Of a DNA stretch of 64,000 bases, positions 1 to 14,841 are shown in pieces. Location of the stretch: contig CM114275.1 in NCBI GenBank assembly GCA_050084515.1, positions 14,508,001-14,572,000 of the forward strand. The letters are read 5' to 3'. A program made the translations under genes and the position numbers. The notes beneath the pieces were generated by a model, which worked only from the letters and a program-made list of their open reading frames with translations, ran no database searches and was not told the origin of the DNA. Within the stretch, counting starts at the first letter, position 1. Every line of letters begins with the position of its first letter. Source of the stretch: Blasia pusilla. Its lineage: Eukaryota; Marchantiophyta; Marchantiopsida; Blasiales.

Positions 1-2095
1 AAACGAGCTTTCTTGCGGCGAAAACAAGAGTCCTTGACAAGAGTCTTTGATACCTTTTGCCGAAAAGCTCTATTTCTTGCCCGATGCTACGTCTATGCCA
101 CGTTGTGAAGGAATACCTGGCTTATTCTCTGAAGGAGAGGTGATGACTCAACTAAGAAGATTGGCGAATGGTAAATGTGAGGATTTGGATGGTCTTTCTA
201 TTAAACTTTTCAAGTGGGGAGGAGATTGTATTGGACCGATCCTCACCAAATTATTGGGTGATGCTGCTATCTATGGTTTTCCTTCAACCTGGTCGCTACG
301 GGAGATTGTCCCTATTCATAAATCAGGAAGGAAGGACTTGGTAACAAACTATCGCACTATCATGGTGGGTAGTGTTTTTGCCAAGTTGTTTGGGAAATTG
401 GTGGAGTCGAAGTTGAGCACATGGACAGAGCCTTTCCAAAAGAGAGCACGGGTCCAAGCTGGTTTTCGTCCAACCTACAACATTATCGATCATATCTTGG
501 CCTTGCGTGTTTTATGGGAGAAATCTAAGGGAAATGGAAAAGCTTTGTTTTGCGGCTTCATCGATTTCAAGAAAGCTTTTGATACTGTACCTCGCAAGCT
601 CTTATGGGAAAGGTTGCAAGCCATTGGAGTTCCACAAAATCTCCTAGCAGCCGTGGCCACGTTATACCATTCCGTTGAGGCCAAGATCAAAGGTTCACAA
701 ACTCAAGAGATCTTGAGTACCATTGGAGTCATTCAAGATTGCCCTCTGTCCCCTACACTTTTTGGAGTTTTCATAGATGATATCGAAAAGTGGTTGGAGG
801 AATGTGATAGTGAAGGTGTCAAGCTTGGGGACTTTGTCATCAAAGCTCTATTGTATGCAGATGATATCATATTACTAGCACGTGATGGCATTAGTTTACA
901 AAAACACCTCGACACTTTGGCAAGGTTTTGTACCCAGAATCAGATGGAGGTTAATATGGAGAAGTCTAAAGTCATTATAGTGGGTACTAGATCCAAGTTC
1001 TCGTTCTTTTACAAAGGTCTACAATGAGAACAAGTGAAGAGATACAAATATCTAGGCATCGATTTCTCTCATGACTATAGTTGGGCACTTTGCGTGCAAA
1101 AGAGAGTAGAAGCTGGTTACAAAACTCTATATTCATTTTTAAACCGGTGTAGAAGAGCTCATCTTGTGTCTTGGAGTCTTAGGAAATTCTCATTTAGGAG
1201 CTTAGTGTTGCCAGTGGTCTTATATGGGACCCAAGTTTGGGGCCCTAGTTGTAAGAAGACAGGTTGGGAGCGCGTGGAAAGAGTGCAAAAGATCTTTCTA
1301 CAAGAAGAATTGGGTGTAAGAAACCAAACTCCGTATGCTATTCTTCTTGCGGAAACAGGTTGTCTTCCTCTAGAAGCTGAAGCTCTTTACTTGACCATCA
1401 CTTACATCGCAAGGGTGAGATCTCTTGATGTTTCTCGCCTCCCTCATCAAGCTTTGCGAGCCACACGTTCCATAGGGTGGATGGCGGATGTGATGACTTG
1501 GTCTTCAAAGTGGAATGTGGCAGAACGCGATTGGGACTTGAAACCGATGGCCCTCCGAGAGCATCTACAGAAGCAATCTCTTAACATCATTTGGAGCAGT
1601 GCGGGCACCAAAATGGAGTTTTATCAACTTCATGTTAATCCTATGCTTGTATATTGTGAACAAGGATACCTACTTGCGGGGATCTCCACGTTCTTACGAC
1701 ATATTATCGCACGTCATAGAACTAGGTCTCATAGGCTAGGAATTGAGGAAGGACGATGGTTTAAAATTGATAGAAGTGAACGAGTTTGTAGGTTATGTGA
1801 CGGAGAAAATATTGAGGATGAAGAGCATGTGTTTGTTACATGTCCAAGGTATGGAGAAATAAGACTAGCTCATAAAATAGATGTGGAGAATTTCTATTCT
1901 TTACTACAGCTAGTGCCTTATGATTTAGGTTGTTATATTAGGGACGTCATCATTCATCGCTCAACTGCTCTAGGCTGTAGCTAGGAGAAGGTCTTAAGGA
2001 TCTTTTTCAGGGTCAGTGAATGAATGACTTGTAATGTGTTTTTCAGCCTTTTGACCCTTTGGGTCCCACGGGCTTGATTTATTTACCATTTACCA
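1..2095 (+). mobile_element. LINE copy A (L1-type), 3' two-thirds of ORF2 plus 3'UTR
   Basis: Non-LTR retrotransposon cut by the window start. It carries the reverse transcriptase and C-terminal part of ORF2, then a ~110-bp 3'UTR ending in TTTACCA repeats at about 2081-2095. Compared with copy K, an internal stretch is missing near position 43. The 3' tail abuts the interior of another LINE (copy B) lying in the opposite direction, so A appears to have inserted into the endonuclease region of B. Its 5' part and the rest of B would lie left of the window. Confidence 0.9.
47..1984 (+). pseudogene. LINE ORF2 reverse transcriptase (copy A), one nonsense codon
   Basis: Reverse transcriptase of a LINE, which copies element RNA at a nicked target. 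RT motifs are visible in order: the FIDFKKAFDTV block (palm Asp), the SPTLFGVFIDD block, and the catalytic YADD box near 855-866. The C-terminus has a CRLC...H...C zinc-binding motif around 1790-1850, as in plant LINE zf-RVT domains. A single in-frame TGA at 1025-1027 splits the frame; other copies read Leu (TTA) there. The endonuclease domain is outside the window. Because of the stop it is scored as a pseudogene, although it is otherwise open to the TAG at 1982-1984. Confidence 0.88.
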
Positions 2096-2492
2096 TAAGT
2101 CGATGGAACGGTTGACTTTGATTGTGAGTGCGTGTTGAGTAGATAGGCATGGAGAGTGGTGCAAAATAACAAAATGCCAAATAACAATAAGATCCCCCAG
2201 CCAAACCAAGACGTAGCCAATGATATTGGCCCCCGATATCTTGATCTTCTAGATGAATGAGAGGTAGAAATTGAGACGTGATGAAAGTAGCAATACCGCC
2301 ATAACCCCTTCCTGCCCGTTTCCTTCTTTGATTCCATGTCGATCCCACCAAAGTAAACCCTTGCATCTCTGCAATAGTATTGCTCTCATGTTCCCAAGTC
2401 TCCACAATATTGATAATATCCTCCATCTCCCAAATTGGTAGAGCACTCACATACTTTGTTGTTGAAAGGCCTCGTATATTCCACATCAACAC
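2094..2492 (-). pseudogene. LINE ORF2 endonuclease, N-terminal fragment (copy B)
   Basis: Start of the ORF2 apurinic-like endonuclease. It has the opening LMWNIRGL block (conserved Asn), the VETWEHE block (catalytic Glu) and a GYGGIATF block. The frame runs into the inverted 3' tail of copy A after the PFHRL block, so the GDFNA and SDH motifs are missing. It begins about 40 bases after the end of ORF1, as in other copies. Confidence 0.85.
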
Positions 2493-3870
2493 TCTTAGCT
2501 TCTTGGATTGCTAGGGTGATAACTCTCTTTTTCTCTAGGTAATAATTGCTCGGCCATCGCGTAGATAAGCAATAAAACCTGCTTCTTGAGCATCTTTCAC
2601 CTTTGCAAGCTCTTTTCTCCTAGCTTCGACTTGTAGAGGTGTGAGATCAGGATCCAACCATATCCTCCGTCCTTTGAGAATGGCCTTGTTAGCCATGGCA
2701 GTATCACGTTGAGTTTGATCAACAAACTTGACTAGAATGGCACGAGGTTGTGTGCCCGTTTTCCCAATGCGAAAAGCTTGAGCCAAGTCCGGGTTATGAA
2801 CATGAAGTGTATCAACCAAGAACTTGGTGACAACACTCTTCACCTCTTCGCTCTCTGTTTCCGGCAAACCTGAGATTCTCACATTCTTTCTACGCGCAAA
2901 TTGGTTTTCTTTTTCTATCTCTTGCTCTTGATAGAAAGAGATATGAGCAACCTTTGTAGCTTCAGCATAAGATTTCATTTTCACTTTTAAATTTTCAACA
3001 ACCTCATGCAATCCTGAACTATTGGGAGTAGTCACCAAGGATGATGCCTTCTCTTGAACATCTGCAACGGATTTGGAAAGATCAAGCATCACACTAGAAC
3101 TATCTTTCAACACTTTCTTCAAAACCTCTTGCGTTGCCTTCAACTCTCGGATTTGAATATGTGTATGGTTTAATTGATAAGTTTGCACCTTGAATTCTTA
3201 TCGAAACTCTTTCAATTCCTGCAAGACGACTTGCACTAGATTCAAGATTTCGTCTTGAGTGGTCATCTTGAACTCGACTTCACTCCATCCCAGAAAGTAT
3301 AATCAAATCTCCAACACCACACAAACTTCTGCTCTAGAAGTCGGTTGTGCTTGCAATTCTTAGGGCTAGAGCGCCTCTTTATACTCCACGTTGACTCTAA
3401 ATCTCAGCTTCATATGACACTCCACCTCAAAGTTATGGGCTCGGCAAGATTCAGATCTGAAATCCTCAAATCTACAAGAGCAGAAACTCAAATCTCTCAC
3501 AACTTCGTGTGTATAACTCGGTTGTGCTTGCAATTCTGAGAGCTAAGGCGCCTCCTTATATTTCACGTTGCCGCCAAATCTCAACTTCATATGACACTCC
3601 ACCTCAACGTTATGGGCTCGGCAAGATTCAGATCTGAAATCCTCAAATCTACAAGGGCAGAAACTCAAATCTCTACAACTTCGTGTGTATAACTCGGTTG
3701 TGCTTGCAATTCTGAGGGCTAGGGCGCCTCCTTATACTCCACATTGCCTCCATATCTCAACTTCATATGACACTCCACTTCAAAGTTATGGGCTCGGCAA
3801 GATGCAGATCTCAAATCCTCAAATCTACAAGAGCAGAAACTCAAATCTCTCACAACTTCGTTTCAAAAGA
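2096..3870 (-). mobile_element. LINE copy B: 5'UTR monomers, ORF1, start of endonuclease
   Basis: Reads right to left: three tandem 5'UTR monomers of about 177 bp (about 3300-3870), ORF1 (2535-3188 and upstream), then the first part of the ORF2 endonuclease (2094-2492). It is interrupted by the 3' end of copy A. On the right it joins copy C in the same direction, at a point where C has lost everything after its endonuclease. Confidence 0.85.
2535..3188 (-). pseudogene. LINE ORF1 protein, L1 type (copy B)
   Basis: RNA-binding ORF1 protein of the LINE. The open part covers the coiled coil after its first ~25 residues, the RRM-like core (RRKNVRISGLPE) and the C-terminal domain (FRIGKTGTQPRAILVKF). 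A CAA-to-TAA change just upstream (about 3199) removes the normal N-terminus, judged against copy F. The architecture is that of Transposase_22/L1 ORF1p rather than the zinc-knuckle ORF1 usual in plant LINEs. Confidence 0.85.
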
Positions 3871-4785
3871 GAGCTATCAGCGCTACTAAAAGAGCTATCA
3901 GCGGGCGAGGACAGAAGATAATCGATGGTGCTAGCGCCGGTAGAGGAGAAAAACGTATTGGAGTGAGAGTTGGAAAAATGAGAGGTTCCATTAAGAACTT
4001 TCAAATTACAAGTGGCTCCAAAGGTTAAAAAATGCTCTGTCAAAGGATTTGTAGAAAGATCTGAAGAAATTCTAGACCACAAACCATCCTCATATTCTTC
4101 GAGAAGAGGAGAAATCAAGGAATCACTGAATTGGGTAAATTGAGCAGTACGTGTGCGAGCATTGAAATCTCCAACTAGAAAGACTTCACCTTTGCTTTGA
4201 TATTTGAGAACATCCCCAATAAGTCGATGGAACGGTTGACTTTGATTGTGAGTGCGTATTGAGTAGATAGGCATGGAGAGTGGTGCAAAATAACAAAATG
4301 CCAAATAACAATAAGATCCCCCACCCAAACCAAGACTTAGCCAATGATATTGGCCCCCGATATCTTGATCTTCTAGATGAATGAGAGGTAGAAATTGAGA
4401 CCTGATGAAAGTAGCAATTCCGCCATAACCCCTTCTTGCCCGTTGCCTTCTTTGATTCCATGTCGATCCTACCAAAGTAAACCCTTGCATCTCTGCAATA
4501 GTATTGCTCTCATGTTCCCAAGTCTCTACAATATTGATAATATCCGCCATCTCCCAAAATGGTAGAGCACTCACATACTTTGTTGTTGAAAGGCCTCGTA
4601 TATTCCACATCAACACTCTCAGCTTCTTGGATTGCTAGGTTGATAACTCTTTTTTTCTCTGGGTAACAATTGCTCGACCATCGAGTAGATAAGCAATAAA
4701 ACCTGCTTCTTGAGCCTCTTTGACCTTTGGAAGCTCCTTTCTCCTAGCTTCGACTTGTAGAGGTGTGAGATCAGGATCCAACCAT
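3871..4785 (-). mobile_element. LINE copy C: ORF1 tail and endonuclease only
   Basis: Fragment from the ORF1 C-terminus (about 4630-4785) through the endonuclease (open from 4616) to the SSPADSS block, where it is cut. The GDFNAR block and STIDYLLSS block are intact. At the left end the segment GAGCTATCAGCG is repeated at about 3880-3905, just before the 5'UTR of copy B, suggesting a rearranged junction. At the right it abuts gypsy gag sequence, so this copy is 5'-truncated. Confidence 0.82.
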
Positions 4786-5605
4786 AATACAAGTACAAGT
4801 AACGATAATCAACTGGCGCAAGCGAGTATAGGCCTCACGCAAACTCTCACACGGGCGCCTCTGGAAGTCGTGGATGCTCCACAACTTCTCAGTCTGTACC
4901 CCCTGGTAGCTCGTCCTCAACTCCGCAGAGAACTCAACCACGGGGTTGAACCTGGGACAAACCCAACTGGACGGTGCAACTCCTCCAGTGCGACTTATCC
5001 CTCTTAAAACATTGCTGGTGGAAAAGGAAGTAGCTTCTCCTGACTCCTCCTCCTCGTCTGGAAACAGCTCAGTCCATCACACATAATGTGGGTCATAGTA
5101 GAGTCGCCATGCCTCAATCTTGTGGGCATATTTGTGGGAGAACTCATGGTAATCATCCATGGATGCCCCCCCTAGGTGATAGAACATCCCGTTCCATGCT
5201 ATAAACGGGTTGAACTCTCTAGAGTTCCTAGCCCATTGTGAGTCACACCAACTCCTAAACTCCGCAATGAAGTCGTGTAACTCTTTAGTGCCTATAGCAC
5301 TTGAAAACCTACACGGCCCTCTACTTTGGTCATCCATCTCGTATCCCTAACCGGTAGGACCACTAATTGTGTGCGGTGATGCACTAACAAACTCCTCTAT
5401 ACTCTCCCCCTCTTTTGAAGACGATAAAAAAGGAGATCGAGGTGGTCTCTCAGGTAGAGACCCTTGAAACCTCGCACCACTCCGGATAAACCCTCTAGAG
5501 CTTCTCTCAGGTCCACCACCTTGCCTCTCAAAGTCCCAAAAGGACGCCATGATGACCCCTTGTGCCCCTCTCACGCGATCACTCTCAACCTCGCGAGTAA
5601 CCACT
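4786..5605 (-). pseudogene. Ty3/gypsy gag fragment, second family
   Basis: Two overlapping reading frames encode a capsid-like region related to the gag at 55388-56149. Shared blocks include FNPF..W.G.F.HL, DDY.EF and EAWR.Y (5077-5337), and further along the SLREA retrotransposon-gag block (about 4800-4950, frame broken). An N-terminal segment with ASFWDFERQGGG (5347-5604) has no counterpart in the main element. It is truncated on the left by LINE copy C. Divergence from the main gag implies a separate subfamily; no polymerase part of it is present here. Confidence 0.72.
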
Positions 5606-7650
<2,045 letters not shown>

Positions 7651-7935
7651 ACACAAGCAACCTCTCATCGAAGAGTTGATGTAGTTATATCTCAAGATGG
7701 CTTTCCTTTATCAAATGATATGGTGGTTGTTCATGCAACATGTTTATACTTAGTGTGTCAAGTTGCACATACTAAAGGTTTTGCAACCGATCTAATAGAA
7801 AGAATCAAAGAGTTAAGTTATGCTTTTAGATATACAACCAGTAATTTTTTTCCTTTTGCACTTGAAGTTTGTAGGCATTCACATTTGTCTTTTGATACTT
7901 TCTTGAAAAGATGTGCTTACCACTTCGTTGAGAAT
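7651..7935 (+). pseudogene. Fragment resembling the C-terminus of a retroelement reverse-transcriptase protein
   Basis: A single open stretch contains the blocks RVDVVISQDG, VVVHATC, then a Lys/Glu helix, a PFALEVC block and a FLKRCA block. This order resembles the domain at the end of some plant non-LTR reverse transcriptases, where a DV.I..DG....DVV.ADP block is followed by P.A.E..G..H....FL..CA. No upstream polymerase is visible, so it would be a small relic. The match is from memory of the pattern and is weak. Confidence 0.35.
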
Positions 7936-7992
7936 CATCAACTCGTCCCTTCTCATAATTTTCCTCTCTCCATTTTTAGTATTTATTTCTAA

Positions 7993-10142
7993 CAAATCAT
8001 TTCATTAACATTAACGTGCACAAATATTGATATTAATACGTTGAGCCAAAGTGGTTAGAGATTACTCATTTCGTTGTACTTTTATATTGTACCAATCATT
8101 AGTCTTCATGTAATCTTTATTTCGTAATATTAAACATTTTTTCCTTCTTTTTTTGAAATATTGTTGTCTTTCTTTACAGCTCCTACTACTAGGCCGCATT
8201 AAGCAATTCTCTCTCTCTCTCTCTCTCCACATATTCTCGTGGCATTTGGGCGTTGAGTCGATTTTGATTGCAGACGTTGCAGAGTGCAAATTATTTTGCA
8301 ATAACTTCTCAATTTTTGGATGCGAATGGAGATGTGAGTCAAAATAAATACATTTGAACTCACTTCACTATGTGTTAATATTTGTCATAAAATTTGTGTC
8401 TATATTGTATTTATAATTTTTATCCTTTTCCTCCATTCTTCCGTTCATGCCTTATCTTTCTTATACCTTCCATATATGCTTCCTTTTTCCTCAATCAATC
8501 GCTTTTCTCGTGCTCTCAATACCGTGTTATCTATGTTGTGTTAGTATTCTTAACCCAAAAACCAAGGTGGCATACTGATTTATTTTTTTTAAATAATAAT
8601 CAGATGAATCTTGCTATGAAATAAACATTTAAAATAAAATTGGAGCCATGACGGAAGGGGCCTCCACCACAACCTACGGAGTATTCTCCTAAGAATAGTG
8701 CCGAGCCCATACTTACCTGGACGACCGCGCCACCTATTGTTGTGTGATGACGTTACATGTCCGAGTTACCCGACGCGCTACACGTGGATTGCAGGGACAG
8801 ATTGTTTTCGCATACTTTGTTACGGCGTCGATGACTCACACGTTCCATCTACTCATTAATGTCGGAGGTTTGTCGGGAATTTACACCACTCGTAAAATCC
8901 TCTGTAGGATTTTCTTCTCCGGTACACGTCGGATATTTGGTTCATAACACCTTTCCTCGTCCCTGGTCACTCGTCGGAGATTTTTATTTCATAATGCCCC
9001 TCCTCACTATTCTCAAAGTCTGACATGCATCCTTAAAGGAATGGACGAATCATTGCAATATATCTCTGATTGGACGTTCCCGCCACAAATGGCCCTTTGA
9101 TCCACATGTGTATTGTCTTCACACGTTCTCCATTTGCACTTGCTGTAGCCAGGAACATGGTACATATCGGAGTAGTCCAACTTATTTTCTGGTGTGCCAG
9201 GCAGATGCGGGCTCTCAGTATTCTTTTTCATCGACCCATGCCGAAGGTAACCGGAGGGCTGTGACGATCGGTGTGAGTGGAAGACCACGCAAAGATGTGC
9301 ATGGCTACATTGCGGCTTTTGTCTCCATCCAGGACTGTAAATTCCCCAAAATGACTTAGAAGAATCGAAAGTCTTTCAAGTAAGCTCTTGCCGTTCCTCA
9401 GTGAGTCACAACTTCCAGGGCTCCAACCATGGGAGAAGATCCCATTTCGAGGATTGGCATTGCTTTGAGCCGAGGACAACCTTAGTACGTAGTAAATGGA
9501 GGCTACATCTTCTACAGAATGAAACATTATCTCAAACTAAATCCAAAAACGTGTGAGTAATGGGGAAGAAACACCTAATACAAAAGTTCAAAAATATATC
9601 CACAGCAGGTTTACCTGTGTGAATCCGAATCTATGAAACCTAGCCTGCATTGAAAGAAATTCCTCTAAAAGTGTGGACACCATAAGTGTTGCAGGGCCTT
9701 TCCACAAGATTCATGACATAAACCAGCAAACAAACAGCGTCTATATTATCCAACAGAGGATACCATCGTTGATCTGTGAACACCAAGAATACCTGTCAGG
9801 CAAGCAAAGGATTTCCTACCTGTATTTCTCAGTTTTGTTACAAGCAAGCCTCTCAACGTCACAATTTGGGTACTAGGATGTAATAAAGACCCCGTCCTTT
9901 TAGTCACGCTAAATCTGACAGGCGTACATGAGATACCAACACTCGGAAGCGTGGAATTTTTTATTCCTTGTGGCAACATCAACTATGCATTACATTGGAC
10001 ATCCTTTTGAAAATTTGGCGGTGACACTCTGAATAAATATGTGCTATCTTCACATGGATTGACGCATTGGGGTAGTTTTTCAAAAACTAGGAACAAGCGA
10101 TGAAAAAGTATCGAGGAGCCTTCAAAATCAGCCTTCCTAAAA
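7993..10142. other. Intergenic region downstream of DEG9
   Basis: Left part AT-rich; about 8650-9530 is richer in GC with short open frames on both strands and no recognised domain. A perfect splice-donor-like CAG/GTAAGT occurs on the minus strand at about 8711-8719, so an unrecognised minus-strand transcript cannot be excluded. A short CT run lies at 8204-8227. Confidence 0.35.
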
Positions 10143-13100
10143 CTACACTCTCAAGTCATCAGAAGTTGCTGATGGTATACAATGGGTTGCAAGAATATCA
10201 ACTGTCGCCGCTTTTGCTGTCTTTGTCTCCAACACCACAATCTGCACACCAATCTTCTGTCTATATAAGCCCTACATTGATTGAGTCTGTACAGATGAAG
10301 AAAGCGAGATGTCTTGATCATATCAATAATCTACTTGTGATGCCTTTTTACAAAACCTACACTAGGTACATTTGTAGGAGGGCTGGAAGTTTGTTCAGAG
10401 GCAACCTATCTGGGCAACACAATAGAATCAGCAGAGCAGGTAGAGGGAGAGTGCTTCAAACCTGTTGATATTCCAGATCAAATCGAAGAAACTGATCCTC
10501 ACAACTTTCCACCATGTTTGCCAAATGCTTCAAATTCCTAACAGGTGTGCCATTGAAGGCAAGTATCTGATGGATACCAATTAGATGAGGCTTAGTATGG
10601 TGCAACTTAGTCACTAACACACTTCAGTAGAGCTACAAATTGAAAACATTTAAATCATCTTGGAAACCTTGGGACTTAATTTTCGCACATATTCAATTTG
10701 AGAACATAATTGATCCAGGTCTACAACAGCCTGCACTCATGAAATTGCTTCGGACTGTCTCATGGAGTAGCCAACGACTATTCACTTCAACCAGGAAAGA
10801 ACATACCTGAGTATTGACAATGTCTTCATAACCTATATTGATGTCTGCAACCAATACCTACAGAATTGCAGAGCAGGCAAGAGAGGAACTTTCATACAGC
10901 AACACATGTATGGTATGGTACACACAATCTAAACTCTACTAAATAATCATCACATATTTGTCCGGCAACACAGATTTGAAGTAACCACTATCAGCACAGG
11001 AAACTCAGAAGAGACTAAAGAAATACAATTTTGAATCTGTAAAACTTCAACCAAAAGCTCTTTCAAACTTACATGAACTCAAAAATTACCCAGATAACTA
11101 AAAGTATCTTGGTTTCAAATCCACAGTCTACCCTGAAAACTTCATGCGCAATAAAAGAGTTAAATATCCAACCTGAGAAACTACGACCAGCTGTTCCTCT
11201 TCTGTCTGGGCCATTGCATGAAGTAATTTATCCAGTAGTTTTACAGGTGAATCATAATCATAGTCCTTCCCATACTGCACACCCCAAGATGGGCACAACA
11301 CATTCTACTTAACTCAGTCACACTCAGAAGCCCCAAACTTCATATTGAAAGCTCAGGACTCAGGTCCACAAGTCTACTCTATCAAAAGGCGCAAACAATT
11401 AAAATGTCTCTACTATATACCATCATTCCAAACGACCGTTTCCAATTGCTCTATTCAACCAGGGTCTTGAGTCTAGTCATTCCACTCTACAAATATATTC
11501 TCTCCTAGAAATGGAATTATCCAGACCCTCCATGTGGCCAAAAGAACCATCAACAAATCCCAAGATAGCGAATACTCCTGAGCTACCTATTCCACTGTCT
11601 TCAAGTAGCCAACTCTGATTCTGTTTACACAGTGAAGACGCCCTATTCAGTTCCCCACAGCATAGACATTAATACTAACCTCAGAGCGGAGGTATGGGAC
11701 AGACACAGCAGCAAACACAATGCCCGCGATGATGTAATATGATGGGGGTTTGCCCTTGATGTGTGCGGGAACTAGACGTTTTTGATTAGCTAACTCAATT
11801 TCAAACTCCTTGAACTTGGATCCTCGTAAGATCCTGACACGAGCCACTTCCCCAGTATACTTCTGAGAGACCAGATAGCTGAAACCGATGCGTTCCCCAT
11901 GCCTGAAAGGCACTGCAAAGTAAGGGAAAAGTTCAAGACACGTCATCAGAAAGAACTGCGCCTTTGAATCCAAAAGTAGAACATCATGTAATTTGATAAT
12001 CACTAATAGTCATATTCCCACATACTGAGGTAAAATAAAAATCATGAAGTTTCCTGGCCTCCAAATGTTTCTGACCAACAGCTGTACCAATGACTCGTTG
12101 GGTACAACTCCAGATGCAAACACTAGGCCAATTGCAAGGAACTCTGAGAAACTGTCACAAAGATGGTTGGAAAGCTCCAGAGATCCACTTCTTTACAAAG
12201 CTAAAACACTCCTTGCCAGAGGTGTGAAATAATGAAGTGTTGGTCATGCACCACCCTGTTCATGCAGAAGCCACAGGGAAACCCATGACCCCAAAGCACC
12301 TAAAAAAACATACCTATTACTCTGGACACTTTATCACCTAGACACTTTCTCAAAGGGAAGTCATGTCAAAGAGACAGCTTCTTCTACTGAATAAAGAGCA
12401 AATTCCACGAAGTCTTAGTATCCTCCTGTTCCAATTTGAGTAACATGAAAAATCAAAGGAACTACAAGAGCCGTTGGACTCAAGTATCACATCATGAATC
12501 CAATTTCAACCCACCTATGACTCACTTGGTGCACATAACTAGAGATCCTGCTGTGGAAAGTAATTCAGTACCTGTTCCATCATTAGCAATGTCAATGTCA
12601 TCAAAACTCAAAAGGATATCCGAAGACTGTAGTTGCTTTGCTGCTGGGGCAGTTGGCTCAACCCTGCGAATCCGAACTCCTTTTTGATTTGCCTTCATAC
12701 CTAAGGCCTTGCGCAAGTCTGGATTCTCCATCTTTTGCCACTCAATGCCCAAAATTGGGAAACCTGCAATTCAAGAAAGCGTGCACCTTGTAGACAGTTA
12801 TGAACTTACAGAGAACATGAACCACACACTCAAATTGTACAAAGAGGCTCCTCTCTTATTGACTAATAAGAGATTGCAGTGATTCCCAGTGAAATAGTTA
12901 GAATGCATCAGTCAAAATCTGCAGGAACACATCGAAACCCTACAGCCAATAGCTATAAAATGTTTACAACGAGATAATGGCAATTTTACATGGTTACTGA
13001 TAAAAAATTTGCATCCCCCCAAACCTCTTCAGCCCCTAGGCAAGTTAGTTTCCCGAAAGGAGACAGTTGGCTCTTTCAGAAATAATGTACAAACCTGTAT

Positions 13101-14841
13101 AGTCCCCTGTCCGAACATAATCAGTGATGAAGTGAGTGATGACAGGAGTTGGAATGACATAACCAATATTCTCTGCATCCTCATGCTTCAATGATTGGAA
13201 GGCAATCCCAACACATTGTCCTCTGTCATTGAATGCCGGGCCGCCTGAGTTGCCTGCGTTGATAGCTGCATCAATCTGAGGAAACAAAAAAAATCGTGAT
13301 AATGCCATTGAATTTATGCCAACAGACAATGAAAATGCACATGAAATACTTCATCTGGCAGAAAGGATCCATGTTAATATGAGAATCCATGGTAGTGAGT
13401 TCGGACTATAAATGCTAACACAATGGTGCGAAGCTTGCCTGCACTCCCAGCAACTCTGTTGCACCATGAACATAAGAAGTGACTTCAATGCGTGACACTA
13501 CACCGCTGGTCACAGAGATAGTATCCCCACCAATGGGATAGCCCACGACAGTGACTGCATCCTGCAACCTTGGAAGAGATCCGAACTCAACGGGACTTAC
13601 ATCTTCCCAAAACTCATCATTGCTGACAGTCAGCATGGCTGCAGACAAATCGAGAAGGAAGAGAAAAAGTAAGATGCAGTGGATATCTACATGAGATGGA
13701 GAAACGAAATTTGTGAATCTGGACACTCGTGTTCACTTCATGGAGTATTCCTACTGTCATGCACCTAGAAAATCAAATCAGCCAACCTTGGCAGATTTCT
13801 GCCCTACGTGAGACACTCACACTGTTCATGGTGAGAATTGATACTTAAATCGGCCTCGACAAGCAACTACACATTTGCGACTGTCCCAGAGAACCAAAAT
13901 AACTCTTTTCACCGGTGTAATGTACCATCATTCCTCCGCCCATGCCGTAACAATAGGAAATTTTTATGCGTGAAACACAGCGGGTTCGAACCACTGGGAT
14001 GCAACTAGAGATGGCATTCACCCGTGAAAGATTAAAAATAAGCACTAAGAGGTAAAGATATGATAGGCAGAGAGCGACCAAAACGTAAAAGTGTCCTTCT
14101 CAAGGAATTACCAATATCGCATTCTGTCCCGATAGCGAGAACGGTGGCCAAATATTTGGTGTCCGATCCACGCTTCTTCACTTTAACCTGAGTATGGTGC
14201 TCCACTGAGTGAGCGTTGGTCAGGACTCGCCGATCATTGATGATGAACCCACTACTGTTGGAGCTAAATTGGCGTTTACGTTGCCAGGGCAACGAAAAGT
14301 TGGGTTCCGTATGTACACAAAACACTTTCACCACTGCATCCATAAAAGGTGCATCTTTCACGTCATCTGGCCCGTTTTCATCGTAGGTGGTGTGCCAAGG
14401 AGCATCAGATGCTAGATGTAACTTTGGAACAACAGGCTTCTTCCCTCTGCGCGAAGTCTTTTCTGAAGTCCTCTCATCAAGATCCAAATTTGTACCCTCC
14501 ACCTCCTTGGGATACTCTCTGTCCGCAGTCCCTCCACCACCAGTTTTAATTCCCTGACCTATGCCTACAGGCGGACTCTTCTTGATAATCACACCCCTCT
14601 TCTGGGGACGGCCCCGCTGACCCGTTCGAACCATCGGCGCCCGGTCCAGCATTTCCACATCTTCCCCCTCCACTCCACTCAACTTCTGGGTGTGAAGTGT
14701 TTCTGAAGGAGCTGCGTTTCCAACGCCTCCCCGTCCCGTCAAAGACCCGGATTGAGGAATGGCAGTAGGAGATGGTGAACTCGGTCCGCTAGGCTTCGGA
14801 TGCTTGGGAGGTCGGCCCCGCTTTCGCGGGGCATGATCCAT
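10143..14841 (-). CDS. DEG9: DEG9-type nuclear serine protease, nine exons
   Basis: DegP/HtrA-family serine protease of the plant Deg9 group; the Arabidopsis member is nuclear/nucleolar. Exons (minus strand): 14841-14112, 13638-13439, 13275-13095, 12763-12572, 11912-11680, 11274-11173, 10857-10807, 10566-10462, 10241-10143. They sum to 1893 nt, i.e. 630 residues plus TAG, and all phases agree. The catalytic triad is visible: His211 (TNAHSVEH), Asp242 (GTECDI) and Ser320 (AGNSGGPA). A PDZ region follows in exons 4-5 and a second one in exons 7-9. The N-terminus has two AT-hook-like blocks, RKRGRPPK (6-13) and QRGRPQKR (75-82). All introns are GT-AG except intron 2, which has a GC donor (CAG/GCAAGC). 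The frame is intact and the gene looks functional. The ATG at 14839-14841 is the first in-frame start giving the basic leader. A TATA-like TTTAAATA lies about 40 bp upstream. Confidence 0.95.

Noticed and set aside
2081-2095. TTTACCA units as degenerate plant telomere repeat
   Set aside because: They occur only as the last bases of LINE copies in both orientations, so they are the element's own 3' tail.
9013-9527. Minus-strand open frames downstream of DEG9 as further exons
   Set aside because: DEG9 ends with a stop in its expected C-terminal position at 10143, and these frames match no part of the family.
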